Below the pieces are notes generated by a model. The model searched no databases, was not told where the DNA came from, and saw only the letters and a program-made list of their open reading frames with translations. Positions 19,740-28,301 of a stretch of DNA of 64,000 nt are shown in pieces. Source of the stretch: Paraburkholderia diazotrophica (GTDB lineage: Bacteria > Pseudomonadota > Gammaproteobacteria > Burkholderiales > Burkholderiaceae); assembly GCF_900108945.1 (NCBI RefSeq), contig NZ_FNYE01000002.1, positions 62,001 through 126,000 on the forward strand, read 5' to 3'. The position numbers and the translations under genes were made by a program. Numbering within the stretch: position 1 is the stretch's first letter; every line of letters begins with the position of its first letter.

Positions 19740-20663
19740 TCAGTCGCGTTTTTTTGCGCGCGGATGCGCCTGGTCGTAGATTCGCGCGAGGTGCTGGAAA
19801 TCGAGCCCGGTGTAGACCTGGGTCGCGGCGATGCTCGCGTGACCGAGCAGTTCCTGCACGGCGCGCAGATCGCCGCTCGATTGCAGCACGTGCGTCGCGA
19901 ACGAGTGGCGCAGCACGTGCGGATGCACGTTCGCCGGAATGCCCGCCGTGAGCGCCGCGCGCTTCACGCGTTCGCGCACGACGTTCGGCGACATCCGGTT
20001 GCCGCGCGCCGACAGAAACAGCGGATGCGGATCGTGCTTCACCAGTTCGCCGCGCACGGCAAGCCAGGCGCGCAACGCATCGAGCGCCTTGCGGCCGACG
20101 GGCACCGAACGCCGCCGGTTGCCCTTGCCGAGCACTTCGACTTCCGCATCGTCGAGCTTGAGCCAGCCTGCGGAGCGGTAGCCGTCGGCGTCGGTGAAAT
20201 GCACGTCGAGGCCGACCAGTTCCGAGAGCCGCAAGCCCGACGAGTAGAACAGCTCGAGCATCGCGTGATCGCGCAGCCCTTCGGCGGTGGCTGTCGCGCG
20301 GGATTCCATCAAGGTGTGCGCGTCGTCGACGGACAAGGCTTTCGGCAGTGTCTTCGCGCGTTTTGGCGCGCGCACGGTGGCGACGGGGTTCGCGGGCAAA
20401 TCGATGCGCCCCGCGAGCCAGCGATAGAACGCTCGCCACGCCGAGAGCCGATGCCCGATCGAGCGCGCCGACAGGCCGCCCGAATGCGCGCGCGCGACGG
20501 CACCACGGATATCGGTGGCCGTGAGGCTTTCGAGCGGCCGTCCGTTCGCGAGCTTCTTCAGTTCGTCGAGTTCGTGCGTGTAGGCGCGCAGCGTATGCGC
20601 CGATAACCGCCGCTCGTGCTCGAGGCTCGACAGGTAGACGGCGATCGGATCGGCGGATGTCAC
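19740..20663 (-). CDS. xerC: Tyrosine recombinase XerC
   Basis: A 307-residue site-specific recombinase that resolves chromosome dimers at dif with XerD. The full catalytic set is visible: R145 (SSGLRLSEL), K180 (VLGKGNRRR), H249 and R252 (HVLRHSFATH), H275 (LLGHASIAATQ) and nucleophile Y284 (QVYTGLDFQHL). An N-terminal SAM-like domain covers about 1-95. No suitable ATG precedes the conserved part, so GTG at 20663 (VTSADPIAVYLSSLE) is taken as the start; this leaves 11 bp to the DUF484 gene. The xerC-DUF484-dapF order is conserved in many proteobacteria. Confidence 0.94.
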   Translation of the reverse strand: MTSADPIAVYLSSLEHERRLSAHTLRAYTHELDELKKLANGRPLESLTATDIRGAVARAHSGGLSARSIGHRLSAWRAFYRWLAGRIDLPANPVATVRAPKRAKTLPKALSVDDAHTLMESRATATAEGLRDHAMLELFYSSGLRLSELVGLDVHFTDADGYRSAGWLKLDDAEVEVLGKGNRRRSVPVGRKALDALRAWLAVRGELVKHDPHPLFLSARGNRMSPNVVRERVKRAALTAGIPANVHPHVLRHSFATHVLQSSGDLRAVQELLGHASIAATQVYTGLDFQHLARIYDQAHPRAKKRD

Positions 20664-20674
20664 GTGACGAGCGC

Positions 20675-21397
20675 TTAGCGCGGCAACAGACGGCTCAGCG
20701 CCGCGCTGGCGAGCGCGCCGATCTGCGTGAGGAAGTCGGTGGCCATGCCGTCGTGGAAGCGGCGCGGATCGGTCGAGCCCATCACCAGCAGGCCGAACGC
20801 AGCGGCTTCGTCTTTGGCCTCCGGATCGCGCAGCGCGATCAGCGCGATCGATTCGGTGCCGTTGGCGGGCGGCGCGCCGTCGGCCGTAGTCGCGGCATCG
20901 CCGGAAACAGCGGACACTGCCGGCGTCAGCCATTGCGCGGCCTCGAAGCCCGTGTTCGCGCCGCAATACGGCGTGGCGAGGCTATTCGCGAAGATGCGCA
21001 CTTCCTCGCCGACGTGACGCGTGAAGTCCGCCTGCGAATACGGCTCGGACACGTCCCACACGCGCAGCGCGGCCTGCGGCACATCGAATACGTCGCGCAG
21101 TCCGTTGGCGATCGTGCGCGGCAGCGCCCCCGGATCGCGCTCGGCCATCACGCGCGTCGTCCAGCGGCCGAACTTCGACGCGATGCTGTCGTTCTCATGC
21201 CCATAGCGCAGCAACTCGGCGAGACGCCGTTCGAGATGCTTGTTTTTCTCGCGCAGCATGTCCATCTGACGCTCTTGCAGCGACACGGCGGCCTTGCCAT
21301 GCGGATTCGCGAGCCGCACGGTCGCGAGCAGTTCCGCGTGTTCGGCGAAGAATTCGGGGTTGGCTAGCAGATAGTCGGCGACTTCGCGATCGTTCAT
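20675..21397 (-). CDS. DUF484 family protein (GAF-like)
   Basis: A 240-residue cytoplasmic protein of the DUF484 family. It begins MNDREVADYLLANPEFFAEH, the family hallmark, then has a short coiled coil (VSLQERQMDMLREKNKHLERRLAELL, about 36-61) and a GAF-like C-terminal half ending LTQIGALASAALSRLL. It lies between dapF and xerC, as it does widely. Its molecular function is unknown. The start is ATG 21397; an upstream in-frame Met at 21490 would run into the 10-bp tandem repeat and dapF. Confidence 0.88.
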   Translation of the reverse strand: MNDREVADYLLANPEFFAEHAELLATVRLANPHGKAAVSLQERQMDMLREKNKHLERRLAELLRYGHENDSIASKFGRWTTRVMAERDPGALPRTIANGLRDVFDVPQAALRVWDVSEPYSQADFTRHVGEEVRIFANSLATPYCGANTGFEAAQWLTPAVSAVSGDAATTADGAPPANGTESIALIALRDPEAKDEAAAFGLLVMGSTDPRRFHDGMATDFLTQIGALASAALSRLLPR

Positions 21398-21473
21398 GAT
21401 TTCGGCTTTGGGTTGCGCGCTTGCGTGCTGTCTTGCTGGGCTGCTGCCGTCTATGGACCGCGCAGCGGTAAGA

Positions 21474-21503
21474 GATTCAATCGGATTCAATCGGATTCAA
21501 TCG
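21474..21503. repeat. Three tandem copies of GATTCAATCG at the 3' end of dapF
   Basis: Three perfect 10-bp units (21474-21483, 21484-21493, 21494-21503). The dapF stop codon (TGA, read from 21499-21497) lies in the last unit. Copy-number change would lengthen the downstream spacer without changing the DapF product, since the stop comes first. Confidence 0.85.
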
Positions 21504-22357
21504 GCGATTTCGATTTCGCCTTCGAACACCGTGGCCGCGGGGCCCGCCATCTTCAGCGGCGACGTGGGCTCGCCGTTCCATGTGATCGTGAGCATTCCGC
21601 CGTGCGTGTGCACTTTCACGGTAGCGTCCAGCAGCCCGCGGCGGATGCCCGCCGCAACGGCCGCGCATGCGCCCGTGCCGCACGCAAGCGTTTCGCCCGC
21701 GCCGCGTTCGTAGACGCGCAGCCTGATCTCGTTGCGGCACACGATCTGCATGAAGCCCGCGTTGACCCGCTGCGGAAAGCGCGGGTGACGTTCGATCACG
21801 GGACCGTCGACGAGCACGGGAAACGCCTCGATGTCGTCGACCACCTGCAGCGCGTGCGGATTGCCCATCGACACGACCGACACCCAGCGCGTCGCGCCGT
21901 TGACGTCGAGCGGATAGAGCGAATCGTTGCCTTCGCGGCGCGCGTCCAGACCGCTTGCATCGAACGGCACTTGAGCCGGCTCGAACACAGGCGCGCCCAT
22001 GTCGACGACGACTTCGCCGTTGTCCTGCATGGTCAGCGTGATGACACCCTTCTGGACCTGCACGCGGACGCTGCGCTTGTCGGTGAGGCGCGTGTCGCGC
22101 ACGAACTTCACGAAGCAGCGCGCGCCGTTGCCGCAGTGTTCGACCTCGCCCCCGTCGCAATTGAAGATGCGATATCTGAAATCGACGCCTTCGACGGTCG
22201 GCTTCTCGACGACGAGCAACTGGTCAGCGCCGACGCCGAAGTGCCGGTTCGCGAGCGCGCGCACTTGCGCTTCCGTCAGTGAGAGCGGCTGCGTGTAGCC
22301 GTCGAGCACGACGAAGTCGTTGCCCGTGCCATGCATCTTGGTGAATTTCAGTTTCAT
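21497..22357 (-). CDS. dapF: Diaminopimelate epimerase
   Basis: A 286-residue PLP-independent epimerase that converts LL- to meso-diaminopimelate for lysine and peptidoglycan. It has two homologous halves and the catalytic cysteine pair C75 ([12 protein letters not shown]) and C226 ([11 protein letters not shown]). N-terminal [13 protein letters not shown] and [12 protein letters not shown] are typical. The start at ATG 22357 is clear. It is followed by the DUF484 and xerC genes and preceded by lpxL at 54 bp, all on the minus strand. Confidence 0.97.
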   Translation of the reverse strand: MKLKFTKMHGTGNDFVVLDGYTQPLSLTEAQVRALANRHFGVGADQLLVVEKPTVEGVDFRYRIFNCDGGEVEHCGNGARCFVKFVRDTRLTDKRSVRVQVQKGVITLTMQDNGEVVVDMGAPVFEPAQVPFDASGLDARREGNDSLYPLDVNGATRWVSVVSMGNPHALQVVDDIEAFPVLVDGPVIERHPRFPQRVNAGFMQIVCRNEIRLRVYERGAGETLACGTGACAAVAAGIRRGLLDATVKVHTHGGMLTITWNGEPTSPLKMAGPAATVFEGEIEIAD

Positions 22358-22411
22358 GCCGCTATTGTAAGTGACTGACTGTCCGTCTCGCCCACTGTGT
22401 GCAGGCGCGTT

Positions 22412-23296
22412 TCAGTAAAAGCCCGGGTCGCCCGGCGGACGCGTCTTGAAGCGCTTGTGCACCCAGTAATACTGCTCGGGCATGTCGGGAATGTGCTCTT
22501 CGAGGAATGCGTTCATGCGGCGTGCGTCGGTGTCGTCATCGCCCGTCGGGTAGTTGTCCCACGGCTTGAACACCTTCAGCCGATAGCCCTTGTAGTTCGG
22601 CAGCACCTCGCCGATGAACGGCACCAGTTGCGCGCGCCCGACTTTCGCCAGCCGGCCGACGGCCGTCAGCGTGCACGTCGGCACGCCGAAGAACGGCACG
22701 AACGTCGAATTGCGCATCCCGTAGTCCATGTCCGCGCCGAGCATCACCGGCTTGCGCTCGCGCAGCCAGCGCAGCACGACCCGCGCGCTGTCCGCGCGGC
22801 TCGCCATTTCGGCGTCGAAACGGCCGCGCTGCGCTTTCGCGACTTCCTCCAGCTGCGGGTTCGACATCGGCTGATACAGCGAACCGCATGTGCGCTTCAG
22901 CGAATAGTTGAGAAAAATCGAGCCGGCCTCGATGCCGACGAAATGGAAGCCGAGAAACAGCGTTGGCGGCAGGTTGGGATCGGTGAGATCGATTTCGCTG
23001 TCGAGCTGGATCAGCTTCTCGAGCTTCCTGGCCGAACCGAACCATTGCACGCTGCGCTCCAGATAGCTGCGGATCGCGTGCCGGAAGTGCTTCTGCGCGA
23101 CTTCCTCGCGGCGCTCGTCGCTCCACTCGGGAAAGCACAGCTTCAGGTTGATGTGGACGATGCGCCGGCGCCGGCTCGGAATCTGGTAGAGCAGCCAGCC
23201 GATACCGTCGCCGAGGCGCGCGACGAAGCCATAGGGCAGCAGGGCGAACAGCTTGAGAAGACCAATTGCGAACGTGACGCCCAGGCGGCTCAGCAT
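22412..23296 (-). CDS. lpxL: Lipid A biosynthesis acyltransferase (LpxL/HtrB family)
   Basis: A 294-residue inner-membrane acyltransferase that adds a secondary acyl chain to Kdo2-lipid IVA. The H-x4-E catalytic motif is HFVGIE, preceded by PTLFLGF. There is one N-terminal hydrophobic segment (FAIGLLKLFALLPYGFVARL), and the later GADMDYG and FVPFFGVPTCTL segments are family-typical. ATG 23296 (MLSRLGVTFAIG) fits better than the upstream Met, which lies in the metK promoter. Many Burkholderia carry two such genes in tandem here; only one is present. Confidence 0.92.
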   Translation of the reverse strand: MLSRLGVTFAIGLLKLFALLPYGFVARLGDGIGWLLYQIPSRRRRIVHINLKLCFPEWSDERREEVAQKHFRHAIRSYLERSVQWFGSARKLEKLIQLDSEIDLTDPNLPPTLFLGFHFVGIEAGSIFLNYSLKRTCGSLYQPMSNPQLEEVAKAQRGRFDAEMASRADSARVVLRWLRERKPVMLGADMDYGMRNSTFVPFFGVPTCTLTAVGRLAKVGRAQLVPFIGEVLPNYKGYRLKVFKPWDNYPTGDDDTDARRMNAFLEEHIPDMPEQYYWVHKRFKTRPPGDPGFY

Positions 23297-23380
23297 GCGG
23301 TTGCTCCGATGAGCGCCCAGGGACTTGCTGGGTAAAGAGAAACGGCGAAAGGGTCGATATACCGCACGCGCAGACACTCT

Positions 23381-23407
23381 GTGACAAATGAGAGAAGTCG
23401 CTATAAT
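23381..23407 (+). promoter_or_regulatory. metK promoter
   Basis: A perfect -10 TATAAT lies at 23402-23407 with GTGACA (23381-23386) 15 bp upstream as the best -35. Transcription would start near 23414 and give a leader of about 155 nt, which is long for a GC-rich housekeeping gene. Confidence 0.6.
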
Positions 23408-23409
23408 AA

Positions 23410-23569
23410 GGGCTTCGCCGAGTTAATAGACAACTTGCGGGGCGAAGCGGGCGGACGGTGATCTTTCAGATTGTCGCCCGGTCGTGCAGAAATCCGCTAA
23501 AGCGTCGCCGCTTCAGGCTCGAAGCAGGCTACGTGAAACTCAACCGTAACCAAAAAAGGAGCCTGCAAC
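23410..23569 (+). promoter_or_regulatory. Structured metK leader with ribosome-site-sequestering alternatives
   Basis: A first stem GCTTCGCC / GGCGAAGC lies just after the promoter (about 23411-23448). Near the gene, GCTTC (23510-23514) and GAAGC (23521-23525) form a hairpin whose loop AGGCTC (23515-23520) is perfectly complementary to GAGCCT (23559-23564), which includes the end of the Shine-Dalgarno AAGGAG (23556-23561). Alternatively GCAGGCT (23524-23530) pairs with AGCCTGC (23560-23566). The two are mutually exclusive and both bury the ribosome site. The layout is like that of pseudoknot riboswitches, but no known class was recognised. Confidence 0.5.
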
Positions 23570-24757
23570 GTGGCAAACGATTACCTCTTTACCTCCGAAT
23601 CCGTTTCCGAAGGTCATCCGGACAAGGTCGCGGACCAGATCTCGGACGCCATTCTCGACGCGATCCTCGCCCAGGACAAATACTCGCGTGTCGCAGCGGA
23701 AACGCTGTGCAACACCGGTCTCGTCGTCCTCGCCGGCGAAATCACCACGACCGCCAACGTCGACTACATCCAGGTCGCGCGCGAAACCATCAAGCGCATC
23801 GGCTACGACAACACCGACTACGGCATCGACTATCGCGGCTGCGCGGTGCTCGTCGCGTACGACAAGCAATCGCCGGACATCGCGCAAGGCGTCGACCGCG
23901 CGCACGACAACAACCTCGATCAGGGCGCGGGCGACCAGGGCCTGATGTTCGGCTACGCATGCGACGAAACGCCGGAGCTGATGCCGCTGCCGATCCACCT
24001 GTCGCACCGTCTCGTCGAGCGCCAGGCCAATCTGCGCCGCGACGGCCGTCTGCCGTGGCTGCGTCCGGACGCGAAGTCGCAAGTGACCGTCCGCTATGTC
24101 GACGGCAAGCCGCATTCGATCGACACCGTCGTTCTGTCGACGCAACACGCGCCGGAAATCGAGCTGTCGACGCTGCGCGAAGCCGTGATCGAAGAGATCA
24201 TCAAGCCGACGCTGCCGGCGGAACTGATCAAGGGCGACATCAAGTTCCTCGTGAACCCGACCGGCCGGTTCGTGATCGGCGGCCCGCAGGGCGACTGTGG
24301 CCTGACGGGCCGCAAGATCATCGTCGATACGTACGGCGGCGCGGCTCCGCACGGCGGCGGCGCGTTCTCGGGCAAGGACCCGTCGAAGGTGGACCGCTCG
24401 GCTGCCTACGCTGGCCGCTATGTCGCGAAGAACATCGTCGCGGCGGGCCTCGCATCGCGCGCGCTGATCCAGGTGTCGTACGCGATCGGCGTGGCTCAGC
24501 CGACATCGGTGATGGTCAACACGTTCGGCACGGGCCGCGTGTCGGATGCGACGATCACGCGTCTCGTCCAGGAACACTTCGACCTGCGTCCGAAGGGCAT
24601 CATCCAGATGCTCGACCTGCTGCGCCCGATCTACGAAAAGACGGCTGCGTATGGCCACTTCGGCCGTGAAGAGCCGGAATTCACGTGGGAAGCCGCCGAT
24701 AAGGCGCTCGTGCTGGCCGAAGCCGCTGGCACGGAGCCGGTTGCGGCTATCGCCTGA
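23570..24757 (+). CDS. metK: S-adenosylmethionine synthetase
   Basis: A 395-residue enzyme making SAM from methionine and ATP. Signature segments are [16 protein letters not shown] (about 7-22, with the catalytic His), [12 protein letters not shown] (118-129) and [16 protein letters not shown] with [16 protein letters not shown] upstream of it. The length is typical. The start is GTG at 23570 (MANDYLF), 8 nt after AAGGAG. It is divergent from lpxL, monocistronic and followed by a strong terminator. Its leader is a candidate translational switch. Confidence 0.97.
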   Translation: MANDYLFTSESVSEGHPDKVADQISDAILDAILAQDKYSRVAAETLCNTGLVVLAGEITTTANVDYIQVARETIKRIGYDNTDYGIDYRGCAVLVAYDKQSPDIAQGVDRAHDNNLDQGAGDQGLMFGYACDETPELMPLPIHLSHRLVERQANLRRDGRLPWLRPDAKSQVTVRYVDGKPHSIDTVVLSTQHAPEIELSTLREAVIEEIIKPTLPAELIKGDIKFLVNPTGRFVIGGPQGDCGLTGRKIIVDTYGGAAPHGGGAFSGKDPSKVDRSAAYAGRYVAKNIVAAGLASRALIQVSYAIGVAQPTSVMVNTFGTGRVSDATITRLVQEHFDLRPKGIIQMLDLLRPIYEKTAAYGHFGREEPEFTWEAADKALVLAEAAGTEPVAAIA

Positions 24758-24831
24758 GCCGGTTCGGTTCAGCGAAGGACTCGCGCGGCTGAATGCCGCG
24801 CGGTTCGGCTTGGTCCCAGAACCGGAGCAAA

Positions 24832-24876
24832 AACGCCCTGCATGCGCTGTGAAGCACATGCAGGGCGTTGTCTTTT
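24832..24876 (+). terminator. Rho-independent terminator after metK
   Basis: A perfect 13-bp inverted repeat, AACGCCCTGCATG / CATGCAGGGCGTT, with a 12-nt loop is followed by GTCTTTT. It lies 75 bp after the metK stop. Confidence 0.85.
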
Positions 24877-25023
24877 GCGTCTTTGGCGCGCGCTTTACGC
24901 GTAACACGCCTGGCGCAGGGAAAACCGGGCGATGCTCGCGTGGGCGGCGGACATCAGGTGCGATCGCGCGCAAACGCGATCATCAAACGACCCAAACCCG
25001 CGACGCAAACCCGCGATTCAACC

Positions 25024-25413
25024 TCAGTGCGCGAACGCGAACCAGCCTTCGCTTGTCGCCGACACGCGGCGCGGACGGCGGCTCGTGCTGTGCGGCGGAC
25101 TCGCGGGCCTGGCGGCGCCCGTCAGCGCGACTTGCTTGGCCGCGCGCGGCGAAACGGCGAGCATGCGCACGGACGACGGGTTGCGCAGCAGCGTGCGCAG
25201 CGACAGGCGGCGTGAGGCGCCCTGCATGCGCAGCGCGCTGAAGAAAGTGCGGAACCACACGCGCACGCTATCGACGGGCTTCGCGTCGCGAAACTGCGCG
25301 GCGAGCGCGCGCGTGCGTGCGGAATGATGGCGGAGTGCACGCACCACACGGCGGCGTGCGGGACGCGCGGCGTTGAACGCGCGGGTGAGTCGAGTGCTCA
25401 ATGGACTGTGCAT
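25024..25413 (-). CDS. Hypothetical Arg/Ala-rich basic protein
   Basis: A 129-residue, strongly basic, presumably cytoplasmic protein with no domain I recognise. Third codon positions are overwhelmingly G or C along the whole frame, which supports real coding over the shadows around it. The segment VRVWFRTFFSALRMQG could form an amphipathic helix; the last 30 residues are Ser/Arg/Pro-rich. No clear Shine-Dalgarno precedes ATG 25413, so the start is uncertain. It is flanked by a 255-bp gap after metK and about 400 bp before the dioxygenase gene, and is not in an operon. Confidence 0.5.
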   Translation of the reverse strand: MHSPLSTRLTRAFNAARPARRRVVRALRHHSARTRALAAQFRDAKPVDSVRVWFRTFFSALRMQGASRRLSLRTLLRNPSSVRMLAVSPRAAKQVALTGAARPASPPHSTSRRPRRVSATSEGWFAFAH

Positions 25414-25815
25414 GGCATTAGATCAGGCAGCGTGACACGCGACGAAGAGTGCTGCGAAACCAGCACCATTTATGCCAACGGTCGGGACGCAATAGCCTGA
25501 GGAAAAGCGGTATGAGGCGGCAGCGGCAGCGAATGGCCGTGCCGACGGCAATGAGGCGTGTAATGCAATCGACATGCGTGCAAGGCTACACGTGATTGAT
25601 GACCGTCGAAAGTCCGGCGCGCTCAGGGTTTTTACGAGGACAAAGGCCGCCTGATTGCGCCCTTTGCGCTCGACGAACGTGCATGGCTGCCCACGGCGCG
25701 TGCAGTATCCGCCCGTTTGCATCGCATGCCGGACACGCGGCGGCGCACAGTACGATCGTGCCCGTTTTACAATGGCTACCGGGTTGTCGAAGAACACTAG
25801 TTGAGCGGAACGTCC
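25414..25815. other. Non-coding stretch before the dioxygenase gene
   Basis: About 400 bp with lower GC than its flanks. A 124-residue frame exists on the minus strand but lacks codon bias and a ribosome site. The promoter for the plus-strand dioxygenase gene is expected here; no clear consensus pair was seen. Confidence 0.4.
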
Positions 25816-26577
25816 ATGTCAGTCCATTCGAAGAAAGAGCAGATACAGGTGCTGCGGGAACAGGGTTTTGTCGTGGTGCCCGATCTCATCGCGCCCGAGC
25901 GCTGTGAAGAGATGAAACGGATCGCGCGCGAGCAGTTGCACGAAGCTGCGGCGCCTATCGAATTCGAAGCAGATCTGCGCTATCCGGGCGCGCCCGAGTC
26001 GAAGCACGCGCCGGGCGGCCACACGGTGCGGCGGCTTCTCGATGCATACGCACGCCATCCGCGCTTCGCCGAGTGGGCGACAGCGCCCGAAATCCGCGGC
26101 TGGATGGAGCTGTATTTCGGCGAAGAGCCGCGCCTGTCGCGCGCGCATCACAACTGCATGATGACCAAGCATCCCGCGTATGGCAGCCTCACGGGCTGGC
26201 ATCGGGATGTGCGGTACTGGTCGTTCGAACGGGACGATCTGGTGTCGGTGTGGCTCGCGCTCGGCGACGAGACCGTCGACAACGGCGCGCTATGGCTCGT
26301 GCCGGGCTCGCACGCGGCGGCCTTCACGTCGGAGCGCTTCGACGAAGCGAAGTTCTTCCGCTCCGATCTGCCGGAGAATCAGCTGTTGATCCAGAAGGCG
26401 GTGTCGCCCGTGCTGAAGGCGGGCGATGTCGTGTTCTTCCATTGCAACACGCTGCACTCGGCGGGCAAGAATCTCAGCGATCAGGTGAAGTTCTCGCTGG
26501 TCTTCACCTATCACGGCGCGAGCAACGTGCCGCTGCCGGGCTCGCGCTCTGCGTCGAAGCCCGAAGTGGCGTTCTGA
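25816..26577 (+). CDS. Phytanoyl-CoA dioxygenase (PhyH) family protein
   Basis: A 253-residue Fe(II)/2-oxoglutarate oxygenase-like protein. The iron-binding HxD is H129-D131 (TGWHRDVRYW) and the distal His is H214 (CNTLHSAGKN), with GALWLVPGSH between them. N-terminal LREQGFVVVPDLIAPERC is typical of the PhyH family. The start is ATG 25816 (MSVHSKKEQ); an upstream TTG at 25801 is possible but unneeded. The substrate is unknown; PhyH enzymes range from lipid to secondary-metabolite hydroxylases. The usual Arg that binds 2-oxoglutarate was not confidently placed. Confidence 0.82.
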   Translation: MSVHSKKEQIQVLREQGFVVVPDLIAPERCEEMKRIAREQLHEAAAPIEFEADLRYPGAPESKHAPGGHTVRRLLDAYARHPRFAEWATAPEIRGWMELYFGEEPRLSRAHHNCMMTKHPAYGSLTGWHRDVRYWSFERDDLVSVWLALGDETVDNGALWLVPGSHAAAFTSERFDEAKFFRSDLPENQLLIQKAVSPVLKAGDVVFFHCNTLHSAGKNLSDQVKFSLVFTYHGASNVPLPGSRSASKPEVAF

Positions 26578-26618
26578 GGCGGGCCGTCGAAAGAGGTTTG
26601 CGCGTGATCGGCGCCTGA

Positions 26619-26819
26619 TCAGCGCTTCGACGACGCGAGCCCGATCAATCCGGCGAGCGTCGCGATGATGCCGCCTGCAATCAGAAAGATGGTCTTGTTG
26701 GTCGGCGCGCCGGTGAACACGCGCGATACGTCGTTGCTGAACGAATGAAACGACTGGCCGCCGAAGTACAGCAGCACGACGCCGCCGACGATCAATGCGA
26801 GCGAAATCGCTTTGGTCAT
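26619..26819 (-). CDS. DUF3185 family small membrane protein
   Basis: A 66-residue protein with two transmembrane helices (AISLALIVGGVVLLYFGG and TIFLIAGGIIATLAGLIGLA) and a short loop containing SNDVSRVFTGAPTNKT, matching DUF3185. The function is unknown. The ATG at 26819 is preceded by AGAGGATTGTTC. It is convergent with the dioxygenase gene, 41 bp between stops. Confidence 0.82.
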   Translation of the reverse strand: MTKAISLALIVGGVVLLYFGGQSFHSFSNDVSRVFTGAPTNKTIFLIAGGIIATLAGLIGLASSKR

Positions 26820-27120
26820 GAACAATCCTCTTCGATGGATGAAAGTGGCCGAAGTCTGGTCGACCGACACCGCCGAGTCTATGCTCCGTCCCGCAATCCG
26901 AGCAACTGCAGCATGTGCGGCGATTGGCTAACATAACGTGTTGGTCCGTTGCTGCGTGATTGCACGCTGTGTACCGCGCGCGTCGGATTTCTTGAACCGT
27001 CGTTTGATACCGGTATCAAAGACGTAGTATCGGCACATCACCGTTAACAGCACCCTTCATCACGCGATGCGTAACCGCGCATCGCGAACTTCACTCCTGT
27101 TCTCGACAAGGACTCCATCA
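26820..27120. promoter_or_regulatory. Divergent regulatory region with perfect 18-bp palindrome
   Basis: This region lies between the DUF3185 gene (minus) and the aldo/keto reductase (plus). It holds TTTGATACCGGTATCAAA at 27003-27020, a perfect palindrome 100 bp before the reductase start. A central CG step flanked by an AT-containing half-site is the usual architecture of LacI-family operators. The cognate regulator is not in the window. Confidence 0.6.
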
Positions 27121-28164
27121 ATGGCTTACGAAGCAGCTTCAGCACGCTATTCGGACATGCAGTACCGCATTTGCGGCAAGTCAGGTCTCAAACTGCCGGC
27201 GCTGTCGCTCGGCCTGTGGCACAACTTCGGCGACACCACGCCGATCTCGACGCAACGCGAAATCCTGCGCACGTCGTTCGATCTCGGCATCACGCACTTC
27301 GACCTCGCGAACAACTACGGCCCCCCGTACGGCAGCGCGGAGACGAACTTCGGCCGCATCTTCAAGGACGACTTCAAGCCGTACCGCGATGAACTGCTGA
27401 TCTCGTCGAAGGCGGGTTGGGACATGTGGCCCGGTCCGTACGGTCAGGGCGGCGGCTCGCGCAAGTACATTCTCGCGAGTCTCGACCAGAGCCTGCAGCG
27501 CATGGGCCTCGACTACGTCGACATCTTCTATTCGCACCGTTTCGACATCGACACGCCGCTCGAAGAAACGGCAGGCGCGCTGGCGAGCGCGGTGCAACAG
27601 GGCAAGGCGCTGTATATCGGCATCTCGTCGTACTCGGCGCAAAAGACGCGCGAAATGGCGAAGCTGCTCGCCGAATACAAGGTGCCGCTGCTGATCCATC
27701 AGCCGTCGTACAACATGCTGAACCGCTGGATCGAAAAGGACCTGCTCGGTGCGCTCGAAGAAACCGGCTCGGGCGCGATCGCGTTTACGCCGCTCGCGCA
27801 AGGCCTGCTGACGAACAAGTACCTGAACGGCGTGCCCGACGATGCGCGCGTCAACAAGGCGGGCGGCGGCTCGTTGAAGCAGGAGCATTTGAGCGCGCAG
27901 AACATCGAGCGCGTGCGCAAGCTCAACGATATCGCGCAGCGCCGCGGACAGAGCCTTGCGCAGATGGCGCTCGCATGGACGCTGCGCGATCCGCGCGTGA
28001 CGTCGGCGCTCATCGGCGCGAGCAAGGCCGAGCAGGTGCGCGAGAACGTCGCGGCATTGAAGAACCTGTCGTTCACGAAAGAAGAACTTGCGGAAATCGA
28101 TAGCCATGCAACGGAAGGCGGCGTGAATCTGTGGGAAAAGCCGTCGACGGACCAGCACATTTGA
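27121..28164 (+). CDS. yghZ: Aldo/keto reductase, YghZ/MgrA-like (L-glyceraldehyde-3-phosphate reductase type)
   Basis: A 347-residue NADPH-dependent aldo/keto reductase of the AKR14/YghZ group. The catalytic residues are in HFDLANNYGPPYGSAE (Asp and Tyr), LISSKAGWDMWPGPYGQGGG (Lys) and IFYSHRFD (His); the last glycine-rich segment is characteristic of this group. ATG 27121 follows AAGGACTCCATCA. Known relatives reduce L-glyceraldehyde 3-phosphate and methylglyoxal. It is monocistronic with its own terminator; the upstream palindrome suggests control by a LacI-type repressor. Confidence 0.9.
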   Translation: MAYEAASARYSDMQYRICGKSGLKLPALSLGLWHNFGDTTPISTQREILRTSFDLGITHFDLANNYGPPYGSAETNFGRIFKDDFKPYRDELLISSKAGWDMWPGPYGQGGGSRKYILASLDQSLQRMGLDYVDIFYSHRFDIDTPLEETAGALASAVQQGKALYIGISSYSAQKTREMAKLLAEYKVPLLIHQPSYNMLNRWIEKDLLGALEETGSGAIAFTPLAQGLLTNKYLNGVPDDARVNKAGGGSLKQEHLSAQNIERVRKLNDIAQRRGQSLAQMALAWTLRDPRVTSALIGASKAEQVRENVAALKNLSFTKEELAEIDSHATEGGVNLWEKPSTDQHI

Positions 28165-28213
28165 TCCACGCCCTGCGAAGGATCGCTGAGCAAATTGGCC
28201 CGACGCAAAAATG

Positions 28214-28242
28214 AAAAAGCCGCCTGTGAAGGCGGCTTTTTT
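28214..28242 (+). terminator. Terminator after the aldo/keto reductase (possibly bidirectional)
   Basis: AAAAAGCCGCC / GGCGGCTTTTTT around TGTGAA is a classic hairpin with a T-run. Convergent genes lie on both sides. Confidence 0.88.
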
Positions 28243-28301
28243 GTCGAGCATCGCAAGAGCGCGACTCGACGCTCATCATGGGTGAAGAGCGGGTGGTTCG
28301 C

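Noticed and set aside
23410..23569. metK leader as a SAM-II or SAM/SAH riboswitch
   Set aside because: The pseudoknot layout is similar, but the conserved loop bases I remember for those classes are not present; kept as an unassigned candidate.
25423..25797. Minus-strand 124-residue frame upstream of the dioxygenase gene
   Set aside because: No codon bias, no ribosome site and no recognisable motif; it covers the expected promoter region.
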